The notes under the pieces are model-generated. The model saw nothing but the letters and a program-made list of their open reading frames with translations, was not told the DNA's origin and did no database searches. Positions 24,233-33,257 of a stretch of DNA of 45,295 nt are shown one piece after another (within the stretch, counting starts at the first letter, position 1; each line of letters starts with the position of its first letter). This DNA comes from Bacillota bacterium. Its GTDB lineage: Bacteria > Bacillota > Clostridia > Lachnospirales > Anaerotignaceae. The translations under genes were made by a program, and so were the position numbers. The DNA lies in contig JAAVYN010000022.1 in the NCBI GenBank assembly GCA_022791155.1, positions 1 to 45,295 of the forward strand, written 5' to 3'.

Positions 24233-25273
24233 ATGTCAGAAAAACCAATCATAGGCATAACAATGGGAGATCCGGCGGGCTGCGGGCCGGAGATAACAGT
24301 GAAGGCGCTCATGAAAAAAGAGATCTATGAGCAGTGCCGGCCTGTTGTTGTGGGTGACGCCAAAATGTTTGAAGATTCCATAAGAATTCTCGGCGTTGGC
24401 GACAGCTTCAAAATCAACAAAATTTCAAACATTGACGAAGCAAAGTTTGATTTTGGCACAATTGATGTCTATCACATGGATTTGGTTGACATGAGCAAGT
24501 TTCAATATGGCCGCGTTGACGCCATGTGTGGTGAGGCTGCTTTTCAATGTGTCAAAAAAGTCATTGAGCTTGCGTTGGAAAACAAAATTGACGCCACAAT
24601 CACAAATGCGCTGAACAAAGAGGCAATCAACCTTGCCGGACATCATTATTCAGGGCACACTGAAATTTATGCCGAAATGACAAACACAAGCAAATATACA
24701 ATGATGCTTGCCCACGAGGATTTGAGGGTTGTTCACGTGTCAACCCATGTGTCGCTTCGCGAAGCATGTGACAGAGTCAAAAAACAGCGCGTGTATGACG
24801 TCATCAAAATTGCCAACGATGCGTGCAAAAGCCTTGGCATAAAGGAGCCAAAAATTGGCGTTTCAGGCTTGAATCCGCATTGCGGCGAGGGCGGGCTTTT
24901 TGGCCGTGAGGAAATTGAGGAGATAACGCCCGCAATCGAAATGGCGCGTGCCGAGGGCATGAACGTTGATGGCCCGGTTCCGCCGGACACAGTGTTCTCA
25001 AAAGCCCGCGGCGGTTGGTATGACATTGTTGTTGCAATGTATCACGATCAGGGGCACATACCTTTGAAGGTTGTTGGCTTTGTGTATGACAGGGAAGCAA
25101 AAAAATGGGGCGCTGTCAGCGGCGTCAACATAACCCTTGGCCTTCCAATCATAAGAAGCTCTGTTGACCACGGAACGGCCTTTGGCCATGCCGGGCAGGG
25201 CGTTCAAAATGAAGTCAGCCTTGTCAACGCCATACAATATGGAATAACACTTGCCAAAAACAGAAAAAATTGA
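24233..25273 (+). CDS. pdxA2: 4-phospho-threonate/erythronate dehydrogenase, PdxA2 type
   Basis: 346 residues, the usual PdxA length, 31 bases after the kinase gene. Signatures are GITMGDPAGCGPEI, the metal-binding histidines in HYSGHTEIYAEMT and YHDQGHIPLKVVGF, and the C-terminal DHGTAFGHAGQG. PdxA itself makes vitamin B6, but paralogues next to DUF1537 kinases oxidise 4-phosphorylated four-carbon acids, giving dihydroxyacetone phosphate and CO2. The gene context favours the catabolic role. The ribosome binding site is weak (GAGAGGAAG). Confidence 0.88.
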   Translation: MSEKPIIGITMGDPAGCGPEITVKALMKKEIYEQCRPVVVGDAKMFEDSIRILGVGDSFKINKISNIDEAKFDFGTIDVYHMDLVDMSKFQYGRVDAMCGEAAFQCVKKVIELALENKIDATITNALNKEAINLAGHHYSGHTEIYAEMTNTSKYTMMLAHEDLRVVHVSTHVSLREACDRVKKQRVYDVIKIANDACKSLGIKEPKIGVSGLNPHCGEGGLFGREEIEEITPAIEMARAEGMNVDGPVPPDTVFSKARGGWYDIVVAMYHDQGHIPLKVVGFVYDREAKKWGAVSGVNITLGLPIIRSSVDHGTAFGHAGQGVQNEVSLVNAIQYGITLAKNRKN

Positions 25274-26038
25274 CATTTTTTTGCGAAATGTTTCAATTTG
25301 GGCACAGTTTTGAACTGAGTTTGCTTTTTGCCAAAAAATGGCCAGTTGTTTTTGTTTGACCTGTTTTGAGGCCCAAAATTGTGCGCATTGGTTTTTGGGT
25401 TTGCATATGACAATTGAAACATATTTGAAATGAGCATTGGGTTCCCAATTTCTGCAGCAGTGGAGTTGGGAGCTTTTTTGTGTTAAACAATGCCCGTTTT
25501 GCAGACGGCAGGCCACTTTGCAATTTTTGAAATGTTTGGCGAACAATGCCCTCGTCAGCTGAAAGTGACTGTTTTTGTGGAAGGTGCAATCATTTTGGGT
25601 ATTTTTTTATAATAAAACATATTCAACACCAAATGATTGTGTGTAAAATTATAATATATATGCGGAAAAAAAGCTTGCCGCGGCCTTTTGGCCTGACTGT
25701 TGTCAAAAAATATTAAAAACACTTGCTTTTTTTATATAAAATTTGAGCCTCGAAATGAAATATATCGGCGTCAGCTCATTTACAAAATGCCAAAATTAGT
25801 TTATTATTATTGGAAAATGATTATTATCAAATGCCACAAGAAAGATTGTTCAATGAACTTGATTTCATGGCAAACTGAAAAAATTTGCCAAATGGCGCTT
25901 TTGATTTCGTTTGAAACCGTTTTGGCAATTCTTTGCACACCAAAAGACAAATTTTCCCGCTTGTGCTGGTTAAATAAAATCTCTTTGGCCATGGAATACT
26001 ATATTTGTGTGAAACCAGGATTTTTTAGAGGTGATGTT
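25274..26038. other. Non-coding stretch, no supported gene
   Basis: 765 AT-rich bases. A frame runs open from 25700 into the next CDS, but its residues are dominated by I/K/C/Y and it lacks a ribosome binding site, so it is treated as untranslated. No clear terminator for pdxA2 is seen. Confidence 0.5.
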
Positions 26039-27148
26039 ATGAAAACAACAAGACGCGCAAGGCCGGAAGACATTGAAGCCTTCAAAGAACTTTGGAACAT
26101 GAGCTTTTCTGATTCTGAAAATTTTCGAAAATGGTTTTTCGAAAACCGTTTTGTTCCGGACTATTCAATTTGCATTGAAGAAGACGGAAAAATTGTTTCG
26201 GAGGCTCAAAGCATTCCGTGCCACATAAAGATACGCAATGCAGTGCTCAACGGCGCCATAATGGTTGGGGCGTGCACTCATCCGGACTATAAAAAGCGCG
26301 GATATATGAAGGAGATATACACAGGATATATGAACATGGTTCATGACATGGGCGTTGTGCTGTGCGCGCACACACCTGCTGTTTTGAGAACATATTTTTA
26401 TGTTGGGCACCTTCCTGTGAGCGACACGGCTTTTTTGGAAATTGAAAAGGCAAGCGCGTCATCAAAGCCGCATTTCACAGAATTTGATCAGCGGGAGCAT
26501 GTTTCGGCGCTCATGGCGTGCTATGCAAATGCCACAAAAAAATATTCGGGGATTATAAACCGCAGTTTTGCCGATTTTCGGCTTAAAATGGAGGATTATG
26601 CCGCTGACGGCGGCAAATGCGTCGCTGTTTATGAAAACGGCTGCATAAAGGGCTATGGAGTTTATTATGACACGCCCGAAATGGTTTATGGCGAGGAGAT
26701 AATTGCCGCTGACAGTGAAAACGAACAGAAAGTTGTGGACGCTCTTACATATATCGGAAATGGAAAGACCGTCAAAATCAAACTTCCGCCGGACACAAAA
26801 AGCTTTTCGCCACAGGGGAAAATCACCACAGCGCCGCGGAATGTGCTTGGCCTTGCCAACGTCAGGGAACTTTTGAAAGCAGTTGGCCACGGGCTTGACT
26901 TTGCTGTGGAAGTCAGCGACAGCGTTGTTCCCGAAAACAATGGCGTTTTCAGCCTCAAAGGCGAAAAAACAAACAGGGCGCCGGCTTTTTCAACAACCGC
27001 CGGGAACATAACACAGTGGCTTGTGGGCTATCGTTCCATAAAAGAGTTGAAAAGCGAGGGCAATGCCGTTGTGCACAATGATGATGAAGTTTCTGTTTTA
27101 GACGCATCATTTCCAAAGGAAGTTTGCCACATAATAGATGAATATTAA
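26039..27148 (+). CDS. GNAT-family N-acetyltransferase, Eis-like
   Basis: 369 residues from the ATG at 26039 (AGAGGTGATG upstream). Residues ~1-140 form a GNAT domain (RPEDIEAFKELWNMSF, then GACTHPDYKKRGYMKEIY, the acetyl-CoA loop). A second GNAT-like domain and a C-terminal SCP2-like part (VEVSDSVVPENNGVFSL) follow, the layout of the Eis family. Substrates of clostridial members are unknown; Eis itself acetylates aminoglycosides and proteins. It is followed 96 bases later by a DUF2156 gene, also of the GNAT fold, probably in one operon. Confidence 0.85.
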   Translation: MKTTRRARPEDIEAFKELWNMSFSDSENFRKWFFENRFVPDYSICIEEDGKIVSEAQSIPCHIKIRNAVLNGAIMVGACTHPDYKKRGYMKEIYTGYMNMVHDMGVVLCAHTPAVLRTYFYVGHLPVSDTAFLEIEKASASSKPHFTEFDQREHVSALMACYANATKKYSGIINRSFADFRLKMEDYAADGGKCVAVYENGCIKGYGVYYDTPEMVYGEEIIAADSENEQKVVDALTYIGNGKTVKIKLPPDTKSFSPQGKITTAPRNVLGLANVRELLKAVGHGLDFAVEVSDSVVPENNGVFSLKGEKTNRAPAFSTTAGNITQWLVGYRSIKELKSEGNAVVHNDDEVSVLDASFPKEVCHIIDEY

Positions 27149-27244
27149 CACCGTTGTTTGCAATTGGCGTTTGGAGCGAATGTTCACCAAATGCCGGGAA
27201 ACAAAACACAATTTTTGACATGCCGCTTTAAGGAGGAAACACAA

Positions 27245-28213
27245 ATGGATTTGAGTTTTAACGACATAGATTTAAGCAGTGAAGAACTAATAAATGGATA
27301 TATAAAACAATGGAACTGCGAAAATGCCGAGTTCAGTTTTGCACACATGTATATTTGGGGATGTGACGGCAAAATACAATATGCCGTTGGTGACGGCTGT
27401 CTCTATATCAAACTGAATTTTGCCGGGGAGGATCAGTTTTTTTGGCCGCCTTTTCCAAAAGACGAAACCACTGACTATCGAAAAGCCGTTCTTGACGCGT
27501 GCAGATATATGACGGAAAATGACATCAAGCCCGTGTTCCGCTCTGTGGCGGCGCCATTTGACAAAATGATGTCAGAGGCGTGCCCTGAAATTGAGCTTGT
27601 GCCAAACAGAAAAAATTTCGATTATATATATCTCAGTGAAAGCCTCATAACACTGAAGGGCAAAAAGCTCCATGGCAAAAGAAACCATATAAACAAAATT
27701 TTGCGCGAGCACCCCGATTTTGTGTATGAAAATCTCACAAAAGACCATTTTGAGGAATGCATGGCGGTGTATGACGAATGGTGCACAGATCACAAAGAGA
27801 TAACAATAACTCAATATGACGAAAGATCTTCTGTGGAAAGGGCGCTTCTCAACCTTGAGGAACTGGGCCTCACAGGCGGCGCCATACGCATTGACGGCGT
27901 TTTGAAAGCGTTCACAGTTGGTGAAAAAACGCTCCCTCACATGAGCCAGATTCACATTGAAAAGGCCGCCAAAGATGTTGACGGGTTATATCCGCTCATA
28001 AACCAGAAATATGCCGAAGCCAACTGCGCCGACACAATGTATATAAACAGGGAAGAAGACATGGGCCTTGAGGGCTTGCGAAAGGCAAAAATGTCATATA
28101 ATCCTCACAAAATGACAGAAAAATATGACGCGGCGCTGAAATGCAGCCCGGAATTGAAAGAGATTAAAGAAAAAGATGAAACCATATATGAGCCTGTTGC
28201 GTGTTTGGAATGA
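27245..28213 (+). CDS. DUF2156 domain protein (phosphatidylglycerol lysyltransferase-like fold)
   Basis: 322 residues from the ATG at 27245, with AAGGAGGAAAC upstream. It matches the DUF2156 family: an N-terminal part with FSFAHMYIWGCDG, the central KGKKLHGKRNHINKIL helix and the end region MYINREEDMGLEGLRKAK. The fold is related to the C-terminal domain of MprF lysyltransferases, but this soluble single-domain form has no membrane helices and no proven substrate; an aminoacyl- or acyl-transferase role is an inference from the fold. It pairs with the upstream Eis-like gene. Confidence 0.85.
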   Translation: MDLSFNDIDLSSEELINGYIKQWNCENAEFSFAHMYIWGCDGKIQYAVGDGCLYIKLNFAGEDQFFWPPFPKDETTDYRKAVLDACRYMTENDIKPVFRSVAAPFDKMMSEACPEIELVPNRKNFDYIYLSESLITLKGKKLHGKRNHINKILREHPDFVYENLTKDHFEECMAVYDEWCTDHKEITITQYDERSSVERALLNLEELGLTGGAIRIDGVLKAFTVGEKTLPHMSQIHIEKAAKDVDGLYPLINQKYAEANCADTMYINREEDMGLEGLRKAKMSYNPHKMTEKYDAALKCSPELKEIKEKDETIYEPVACLE

Positions 28214-28241
28214 CAACAATGCGAGTATATATATAAATTTT

Positions 28242-28276
28242 CAGCCGCACTGCTTCAAACAGTGGCGGCTGTTTTT
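28242..28276 (+). terminator. Terminator of the GNAT-DUF2156 operon
   Basis: CAGCCGC-ACTG (28242-28252) pairs with CAGT-GGCGGCTG (28260-28271), followed by TTTTT. The remaining 28277-28709 holds nothing I can support. Confidence 0.85.
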
Positions 28277-28709
28277 GTGACGGGATATGCTTTTGCAAAC
28301 AGGTCTTGCTCGCCCGCCAACAATGAATGGCGCTGAAAGCGCACTGTCGCGGGCCTCCACAATGTGATTTCCAAATTCGGTTTGAATTTGAATGAAAAAT
28401 TTCCAAATTTTGTTTTGTGCTTCCGGCAAGTGAAATTCACTTTTCCACAATGGTTTGGGAGTGGCGCGCAAAAGCGAACGGTGAGCATGGCCGGGAATTT
28501 TCAAAACATGTGTTGCGGCTGTTCAATATGTTTTCCGCGTTTATGGAGCAGGTGCAAAGAGGGTTGAAGCAGCGCCATGGCCAACGCTTGTCTTTGCGTT
28601 TTTATGCATTTGATGACATTTTGATGTTTTGCCAAATGCGCTCGCATTGTCTGACAGATTTCAAGTTTTTGATTTTGCATGGCCGAAACAGAATTGAACA
28701 GCGCATGTT

Positions 28710-29402
28710 TCAGTTGTCGTTAAAATCTTTGATTCCGCGGAGAATGTGAAGGCGCATGGCCATTTCGGCGCCATCACAGTCGTGATATTCAATGAACTTT
28801 GCAATTGAAGGGTGATATATTTTGGCATTCTCAATTGAAAGATATGACTTTCCTATTTTTGACGACGTTTGAATGGCGTCGCGCACGGCTTCTTCCAAAG
28901 AGGGAAGCGTGAGCTTTATGACGTCGTTGCCTGTTGCGGAGGCTATGAGGGCGTGGAATTTTTGATCCTCAATTGTGAATTTGTCATCTGCATCTGTGAA
29001 CGACAAAATTCGGTTTGACAAAGCTGATATTTTGGAAATTTCGTCATAGGAAGCGTTTTTGGCCGCAAGGCGCGCGTTGGGAGGCTCGAGTATCAAACGG
29101 AACTCAAACCAGTTGCGAACCAGCTTTTTTTTGTCCTCAAGATATTTAACGCCGAAGGGATCGTTGCCTTTTGAGGGATTGGAAGAAACAAAAGTTCCGC
29201 TTCCGCGTTTTATTGTCAATATTCCGCGTGCCGCCAGTGTTTTTATGGCCTCTCTCAGTGTGGCGCGGCTCACACCCAGGCTTGCGCTAAGCTCATATTC
29301 ATTGGGAAGCTTTTCGTCAGGAAGATATTTTTTTTCAAGAAATATCATATCGCTTATTCTTTCGGCGGCTGATTTTGAAGCGGGAATGAACTCATTTCTC
29401 AT
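28710..29402 (-). CDS. GntR-family regulator, FadR/FCD subfamily
   Basis: 230 residues from the ATG at 29402 (GGAGACTT upstream). The N-terminal winged helix-turn-helix covers LPNEYELSASLGVSRATLRE and the RGILTIKRGSGTFV wing. The C-terminal FCD helical domain (RLILEPPNARLAA, FHALIASATGND, H near residue 196) usually binds a metal ion and a small organic acid. It is divergent from ilvD. Two identical 18-base sites with a GTATGAC core lie at 29422-29439 and 29509-29526, the likely operators for autoregulation and for control of the ilvD promoter. Confidence 0.92.
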   Translation of the reverse strand: MRNEFIPASKSAAERISDMIFLEKKYLPDEKLPNEYELSASLGVSRATLREAIKTLAARGILTIKRGSGTFVSSNPSKGNDPFGVKYLEDKKKLVRNWFEFRLILEPPNARLAAKNASYDEISKISALSNRILSFTDADDKFTIEDQKFHALIASATGNDVIKLTLPSLEEAVRDAIQTSSKIGKSYLSIENAKIYHPSIAKFIEYHDCDGAEMAMRLHILRGIKDFNDN

Positions 29403-29421
29403 TTGCAAGTCTCCTTCTATA

Positions 29422-29439
29422 AGTTGTATGACTGATTTT
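29422..29439 (+). promoter_or_regulatory. Operator-like site 1 (FCD regulator)
   Basis: AGTTGTATGACTGATTTT, identical to site 2. The core GT-N3-AC fits FadR-type GntR operators. It lies 20 bases before the regulator's start codon. Confidence 0.65.
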
Positions 29440-29471
29440 AACAGAAAAATTATATTTTGTCCACAAAATTG

Positions 29472-29500
29472 TTGACATTTTATTCTGTTTTATGTATGAT
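29472..29500 (+). promoter_or_regulatory. ilvD promoter
   Basis: TTGACA at 29472-29477, a 17-base spacer and TATGAT at 29495-29500. Transcription would begin near 29507, at operator site 2. The leader to ilvD is about 400 bases. Confidence 0.7.
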
Positions 29501-29508
29501 TAATTAAA

Positions 29509-29526
29509 AGTTGTATGACTGATTTT
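29509..29526 (+). promoter_or_regulatory. Operator-like site 2 (FCD regulator)
   Basis: An exact 18-base repeat of site 1, directly over the predicted transcription start of ilvD, a position that would block initiation. Confidence 0.65.
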
Positions 29527-29908
29527 TTGAACTTGATGATATATATTTTTTTGAAAACAGTTGTGTTTGGGCATGAATTTTGAAACAAATTGCAAATTGG
29601 CAACGCAAGCATTTTTCAAAAGCTCAAAAGCCCGAGAACTCAAAAGATGTTTTCATTGCCTGAAGCAAAAGCGCTTGCGGCGTATGTCCGTGCACTGCCG
29701 CAAAAACTTCACATTGGCGGAATGCAAATTTCAAACACATGAAACCGAAACAATTTTTCCACAAGCGAAAATGCCCGATGAAAGTTTGGCCACTTTTGGC
29801 ACAAAAAGAAGCAGAAACAGCGCTTATATTGCACGAAAACAATGTGCGGTTCTCCGTGCAGCCACAAACAAACTTGAGAGAAACCAACGGAAAAGGAGAT
29901 GTTTTGAT

Positions 29909-31576
29909 TTGAGAAGCGATGCCATGAAAACAGGCCCGAAAAAACTGCCGCACAGAACACTGCTGAAAGCCTTGGGGCTCACAAATGAAGAAATAGAAAG
30001 ACCGCTTATAGGCGTTGTGTGTGCCAAAAACGAAATCATTCCGGGGCATATGCACCTTGGACAAATTGCACAGGCCGTGAAAGACGGAATAAGAATGGCC
30101 GGCGGAACGCCATTTGAATTTCCGGCAATTGGCGTGTGCGACGGCCTTGCCATGGGCCACGATGGCATGAAATATTCACTCATAAGCCGCGAGCACATTG
30201 CAGACAGTGTGGAAATTATGGCCAATGCACATCCTTTTGACGCCCTTGTGTTCATTCCAAACTGTGACAAAATTGTTCCCGGAATGCTCATGGCTTCTTT
30301 AAGGCTCAATTTGCCCAGCATATTTGTCAGCGGCGGGCCCATGCTCCCTGGAAAGCTCATGAACGGCAAAAAAACAACTCTGTCGTCGGCGTTTGAATAT
30401 ATACCAAAAATGGAACAAAACATGTGTTCACATGAAGAAGCAATGGACGTTGAAAACAACACATGCCCGGGCTGTGGAAGCTGTGCCGGCATGTTCACGG
30501 CAAACTCAATGAACTGTCTCACAGAGATAATTGGCATGGCGCTTCCGGGCAACGGCACAGTGCCGGCTGTGAGCGCCGGGCGCATGCGCCTTGCAAAAGA
30601 GACAGGCATGAAGATAATGGAAATTTTGAAAAAAGATATACGCCCGCGGGACATTGTGAATGAAAAATCGCTCAAAAATGCGCTTCACGCCGACATGGCC
30701 CTTGGCTGTTCAACAAACACTGCCCTTCATCTTCCGGCCATTGCTCATGAAGCGGGGCTGAAAATAGATTTTGAAGATATAAACAGAATAAGCAAAGAGA
30801 CTCCGCACCTTGTGAAATTGGCTCCGGCCGGCGAGGACTGCATTGTGGATCTTGACGAGGCCGGCGGTTTGGGGGCGCTTGTGAAGGAACTGAGTGAATG
30901 CGGCCTTTTTGACACAAGCCTCTTGACATGCACATGCAAAACTGTTGAAGAAAACATAAAGAATGCGAAAATAAGAAACCATGACATAATAAGAAGCCGT
31001 GAAACAGCATATTCCCCTGACGGCGGGCTGGCTGTGCTTTGGGGGAACATTGCCCCTGACGGCGCTGTTGTCAAAAAAGGAGCCGTTCTCCCGGAGATGC
31101 TTGTTCACAAAGGGCCGGCGCGCGTTTTCAACAGCGAGGAGGAATGCACAGAGGCAATGGCTGAGGGAAAAATTGTTTCGGGCGATGTTGTTGTCATACG
31201 ATATGAAGGGCCAAAAGGCGGGCCGGGAATGCGCGAAATGCTCACTCCAACAGCCATGCTTGCCGGGCTTGGCCTTGACAAAAGTGTGGCGCTTGTCACT
31301 GACGGCCGCTTCTCGGGGGCTTCAAGAGGGGCTTCCATTGGCCACATATCGCCGGAGGCGGCAGCAGGCGGCCCCATCGCGCTGATTGAGGAGGGCGACA
31401 TAATATCGATTGACATGGTTGAAAACACGCTCAATGTGGAAGTTGATGACGAAACAATGGCAAAGCGCCGCGAAAAATTTGTGCCTTTTGTGAGAGAAAT
31501 TTCGGGCGGATATTTGAAAAGATACCGCGAGCTTGTGACAAGCGCCAACACAGGAGCTGTTTTTAGAGATTTATAA
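29909..31576 (+). CDS. ilvD: Dihydroxy-acid dehydratase
   Basis: 555 residues from a TTG start at 29909 with GGAG ten bases upstream. This start gives the standard N-terminus [20 protein letters not shown]; the frame is open 116 codons further up but those residues match nothing. Signatures are the iron-sulfur cysteines in [10 protein letters not shown] and [27 protein letters not shown] and [11 protein letters not shown]. The enzyme makes 2-oxo-3-methylvalerate and 2-oxoisovalerate for isoleucine and valine. No other ilv gene is adjacent, and the gene is paired with an FCD regulator, so a related sugar-acid dehydratase role cannot be excluded, although the motifs are closest to IlvD. Confidence 0.9.
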   Translation: MRSDAMKTGPKKLPHRTLLKALGLTNEEIERPLIGVVCAKNEIIPGHMHLGQIAQAVKDGIRMAGGTPFEFPAIGVCDGLAMGHDGMKYSLISREHIADSVEIMANAHPFDALVFIPNCDKIVPGMLMASLRLNLPSIFVSGGPMLPGKLMNGKKTTLSSAFEYIPKMEQNMCSHEEAMDVENNTCPGCGSCAGMFTANSMNCLTEIIGMALPGNGTVPAVSAGRMRLAKETGMKIMEILKKDIRPRDIVNEKSLKNALHADMALGCSTNTALHLPAIAHEAGLKIDFEDINRISKETPHLVKLAPAGEDCIVDLDEAGGLGALVKELSECGLFDTSLLTCTCKTVEENIKNAKIRNHDIIRSRETAYSPDGGLAVLWGNIAPDGAVVKKGAVLPEMLVHKGPARVFNSEEECTEAMAEGKIVSGDVVVIRYEGPKGGPGMREMLTPTAMLAGLGLDKSVALVTDGRFSGASRGASIGHISPEAAAGGPIALIEEGDIISIDMVENTLNVEVDDETMAKRREKFVPFVREISGGYLKRYRELVTSANTGAVFRDL

Positions 31577-32079
31577 TTCAAGGCTTTCTTTTTCATTTTT
31601 CATATTGGCCGTTGGGAATGTTCCCGGCGGCCTGCATATTTTTTCGGCTTGTTTTGAGGAATTTGCGGCATGTTTTGGCCGCCTTGGCTGTGCATGACAA
31701 TTTCATTGAACTGGAGCTTTGCAAACCCACACACAAGTTTTGGGAATGTTTGAAAACGTGCCGTCATAAAATATATGCATGATATGTGCAGCTTGTTTTG
31801 AGAAATTTGCGGCATTTGATCGTTTGAAGTTTGTGTTGTGGCCAATAGTCACTTGACGAAACCTTTGCAAGGCGTATATAATATAAGAACATGGCGCCGC
31901 TCAATTGCCTCAAAAGTTTGAAGAAATGAGGTTTTCGTTGTTTGAGTTGCTGACGTGTGCGGCGGAAAATCAAAGCGTTGAAATTCAAAAAGTTCTCAAA
32001 CAGTAATTGATGAAATGTTTCCTCCGTGTGTCACTTGAAAGAATAAGGGAGTATATTTTCAAAGGGAGAGGGGATTTTC
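31577..32079. other. Non-coding stretch with a short direct repeat
   Basis: 503 bases. CTTGTTTTGAGGAATTTGCG and GGCAT at 31647-31671 recur with one change at 31791-31815. No gene or terminator is supported. Confidence 0.45.
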
Positions 32080-32412
32080 TTGAGCAGAGTTTGTCGAAAA
32101 TGTTTGAAAACAGTTGATGATCCAAGCAGAAAATTTTGTCCATATTGCGGCGAGGTCATTGACTCTGATTTGAAGCTTGTTATGGATGTTGACAAAGCTG
32201 TTAAATCCACAAAAGCCGCAAAACCAAGTGATGTCAAAAGAAAAGAAAATTTTGAGCCGGAAAGAAGCGCCGGAAAAAGCCGCTATGACAATGACGACAT
32301 TGTTTTCACGCACAAAAAAAAGGAAGAAAAAAAGTCGGGCGCGGGCGCGGCTTTGGCTGTTGCGGTCATTGCAGTCATATGCGTTGCGGCATATTTTCTG
32401 TTTGTGAAATGA
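32080..32412 (+). CDS. Zinc-ribbon protein with C-terminal membrane anchor
   Basis: 110 residues from a TTG start at 32080, with AAAGGGAGAGGGG upstream. The N-terminus is a zinc ribbon (CRKCLKTVDDPSRKFCPYCG), followed by a long charged linker rich in Lys, Glu and Asp. The C-terminus is one hydrophobic helix (AALAVAVIAVICVAAYFLF). It probably sits on the inner face of the cytoplasmic membrane. The layout is common in clostridial zinc-ribbon proteins of unknown role. Confidence 0.75.
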   Translation: MSRVCRKCLKTVDDPSRKFCPYCGEVIDSDLKLVMDVDKAVKSTKAAKPSDVKRKENFEPERSAGKSRYDNDDIVFTHKKKEEKKSGAGAALAVAVIAVICVAAYFLFVK

Positions 32413-33180
32413 TTTGTGGAATTTGTTTTTGGCGTTGTTGTTTGTGTTTTTCAGCTGAAGGCAGGCCATGACGGCGGCAAAAGTTGAAAACGGCATTTGT
32501 CCATTGGGCTTTGCAATCCATGAACACCAACATATTTCCTATATAAATACATTCAGTTGACAAAAGCATATATGCTTCATGTGGAATTTTCCGTTTTTTG
32601 GCGCTCTGCAAACACATGACTTGCTTGTGCCTTGAATGACAAAAAATTTTTTCATGTGGAGTTGAAAAATCAAGACAATCATTGACGCTTTAAGAGCGGT
32701 GAAAAGGTGTGCGGGCACAGCCAAAGGTTGTGTCAAATGCTTTTGATGCTGCCATTAGGCTGCTGATGATTGTCTTTGCCGTGTTTGCCATTGTCAACTG
32801 AAAATGATTTTTTTGATATAAAAAGCGCTCAGACGTTTTGGCTGCAGGCGCTTTTTTGTTTTGGCTGAAAACGAAATGCCGTTTCAGTTCCAAGCTTTCA
32901 AAAAATTCCACTGGAAACAATGTGCAATTGAATTTAAGCTTTTTTGCCTGAAAACACCTGCCAAAATTTTGTGTGTTTCTGCTTCGAAAAAGCCGGGTTC
33001 CATTCTCTGCAAAACAAGGCTGAATGACACTTGTTTTTGATGACGACAACAGCTTTTTGACTGCTGTGGCTTGTGAAACTTGAAAATCTGAATTTTGTGC
33101 AGGCAATGCATTCGCGCGGCAGAACTGAAGAAATCCGCACACAAGCGGCACAAAAGGCAAAACAGCCGACAATATAAGTC
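32413..33180. other. Non-coding stretch
   Basis: About 770 bases without a supported gene. It contains one terminator-like hairpin (listed separately) more than 400 bases after the nearest upstream gene, so an unannotated small transcript may end there. Confidence 0.4.
32821..32857 (+). terminator. Orphan terminator-like hairpin
   Basis: AAAAGCGC (32821-32828) pairs with GCGCTTTT (32848-32855) and is followed by further T's. No gene ends nearby on this strand. Confidence 0.5.
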
Positions 33181-33210
33181 TTTACATTGCGTTCGCATGT
33201 GTAGTAAAAT
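33181..33210 (+). promoter_or_regulatory. Promoter of the FtsA-like gene
   Basis: TTTACA at 33181-33186, an 18-base spacer and TAAAAT at 33205-33210, about 50 bases before the start codon. Confidence 0.5.
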
Positions 33211-33257
33211 ATATAATTAACAGCGGCTCAACAACTATTCATGAAGGAAGGATATAT

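Noticed and set aside
25700-26038. N-terminal extension of the GNAT gene
   Set aside because: The residues are low-complexity and not GNAT-like. The ATG at 26039 with AGAGGTG gives the normal GNAT start.
29561-29908. N-terminal extension of IlvD (116 codons)
   Set aside because: It matches no part of the family. The TTG at 29909 with GGAG upstream gives the standard IlvD N-terminus and length.
29403-29908. T-box or other amino-acid riboswitch before ilvD
   Set aside because: I searched for the TGGNACCGCGG-type motif and a terminator with a T run; neither is present.
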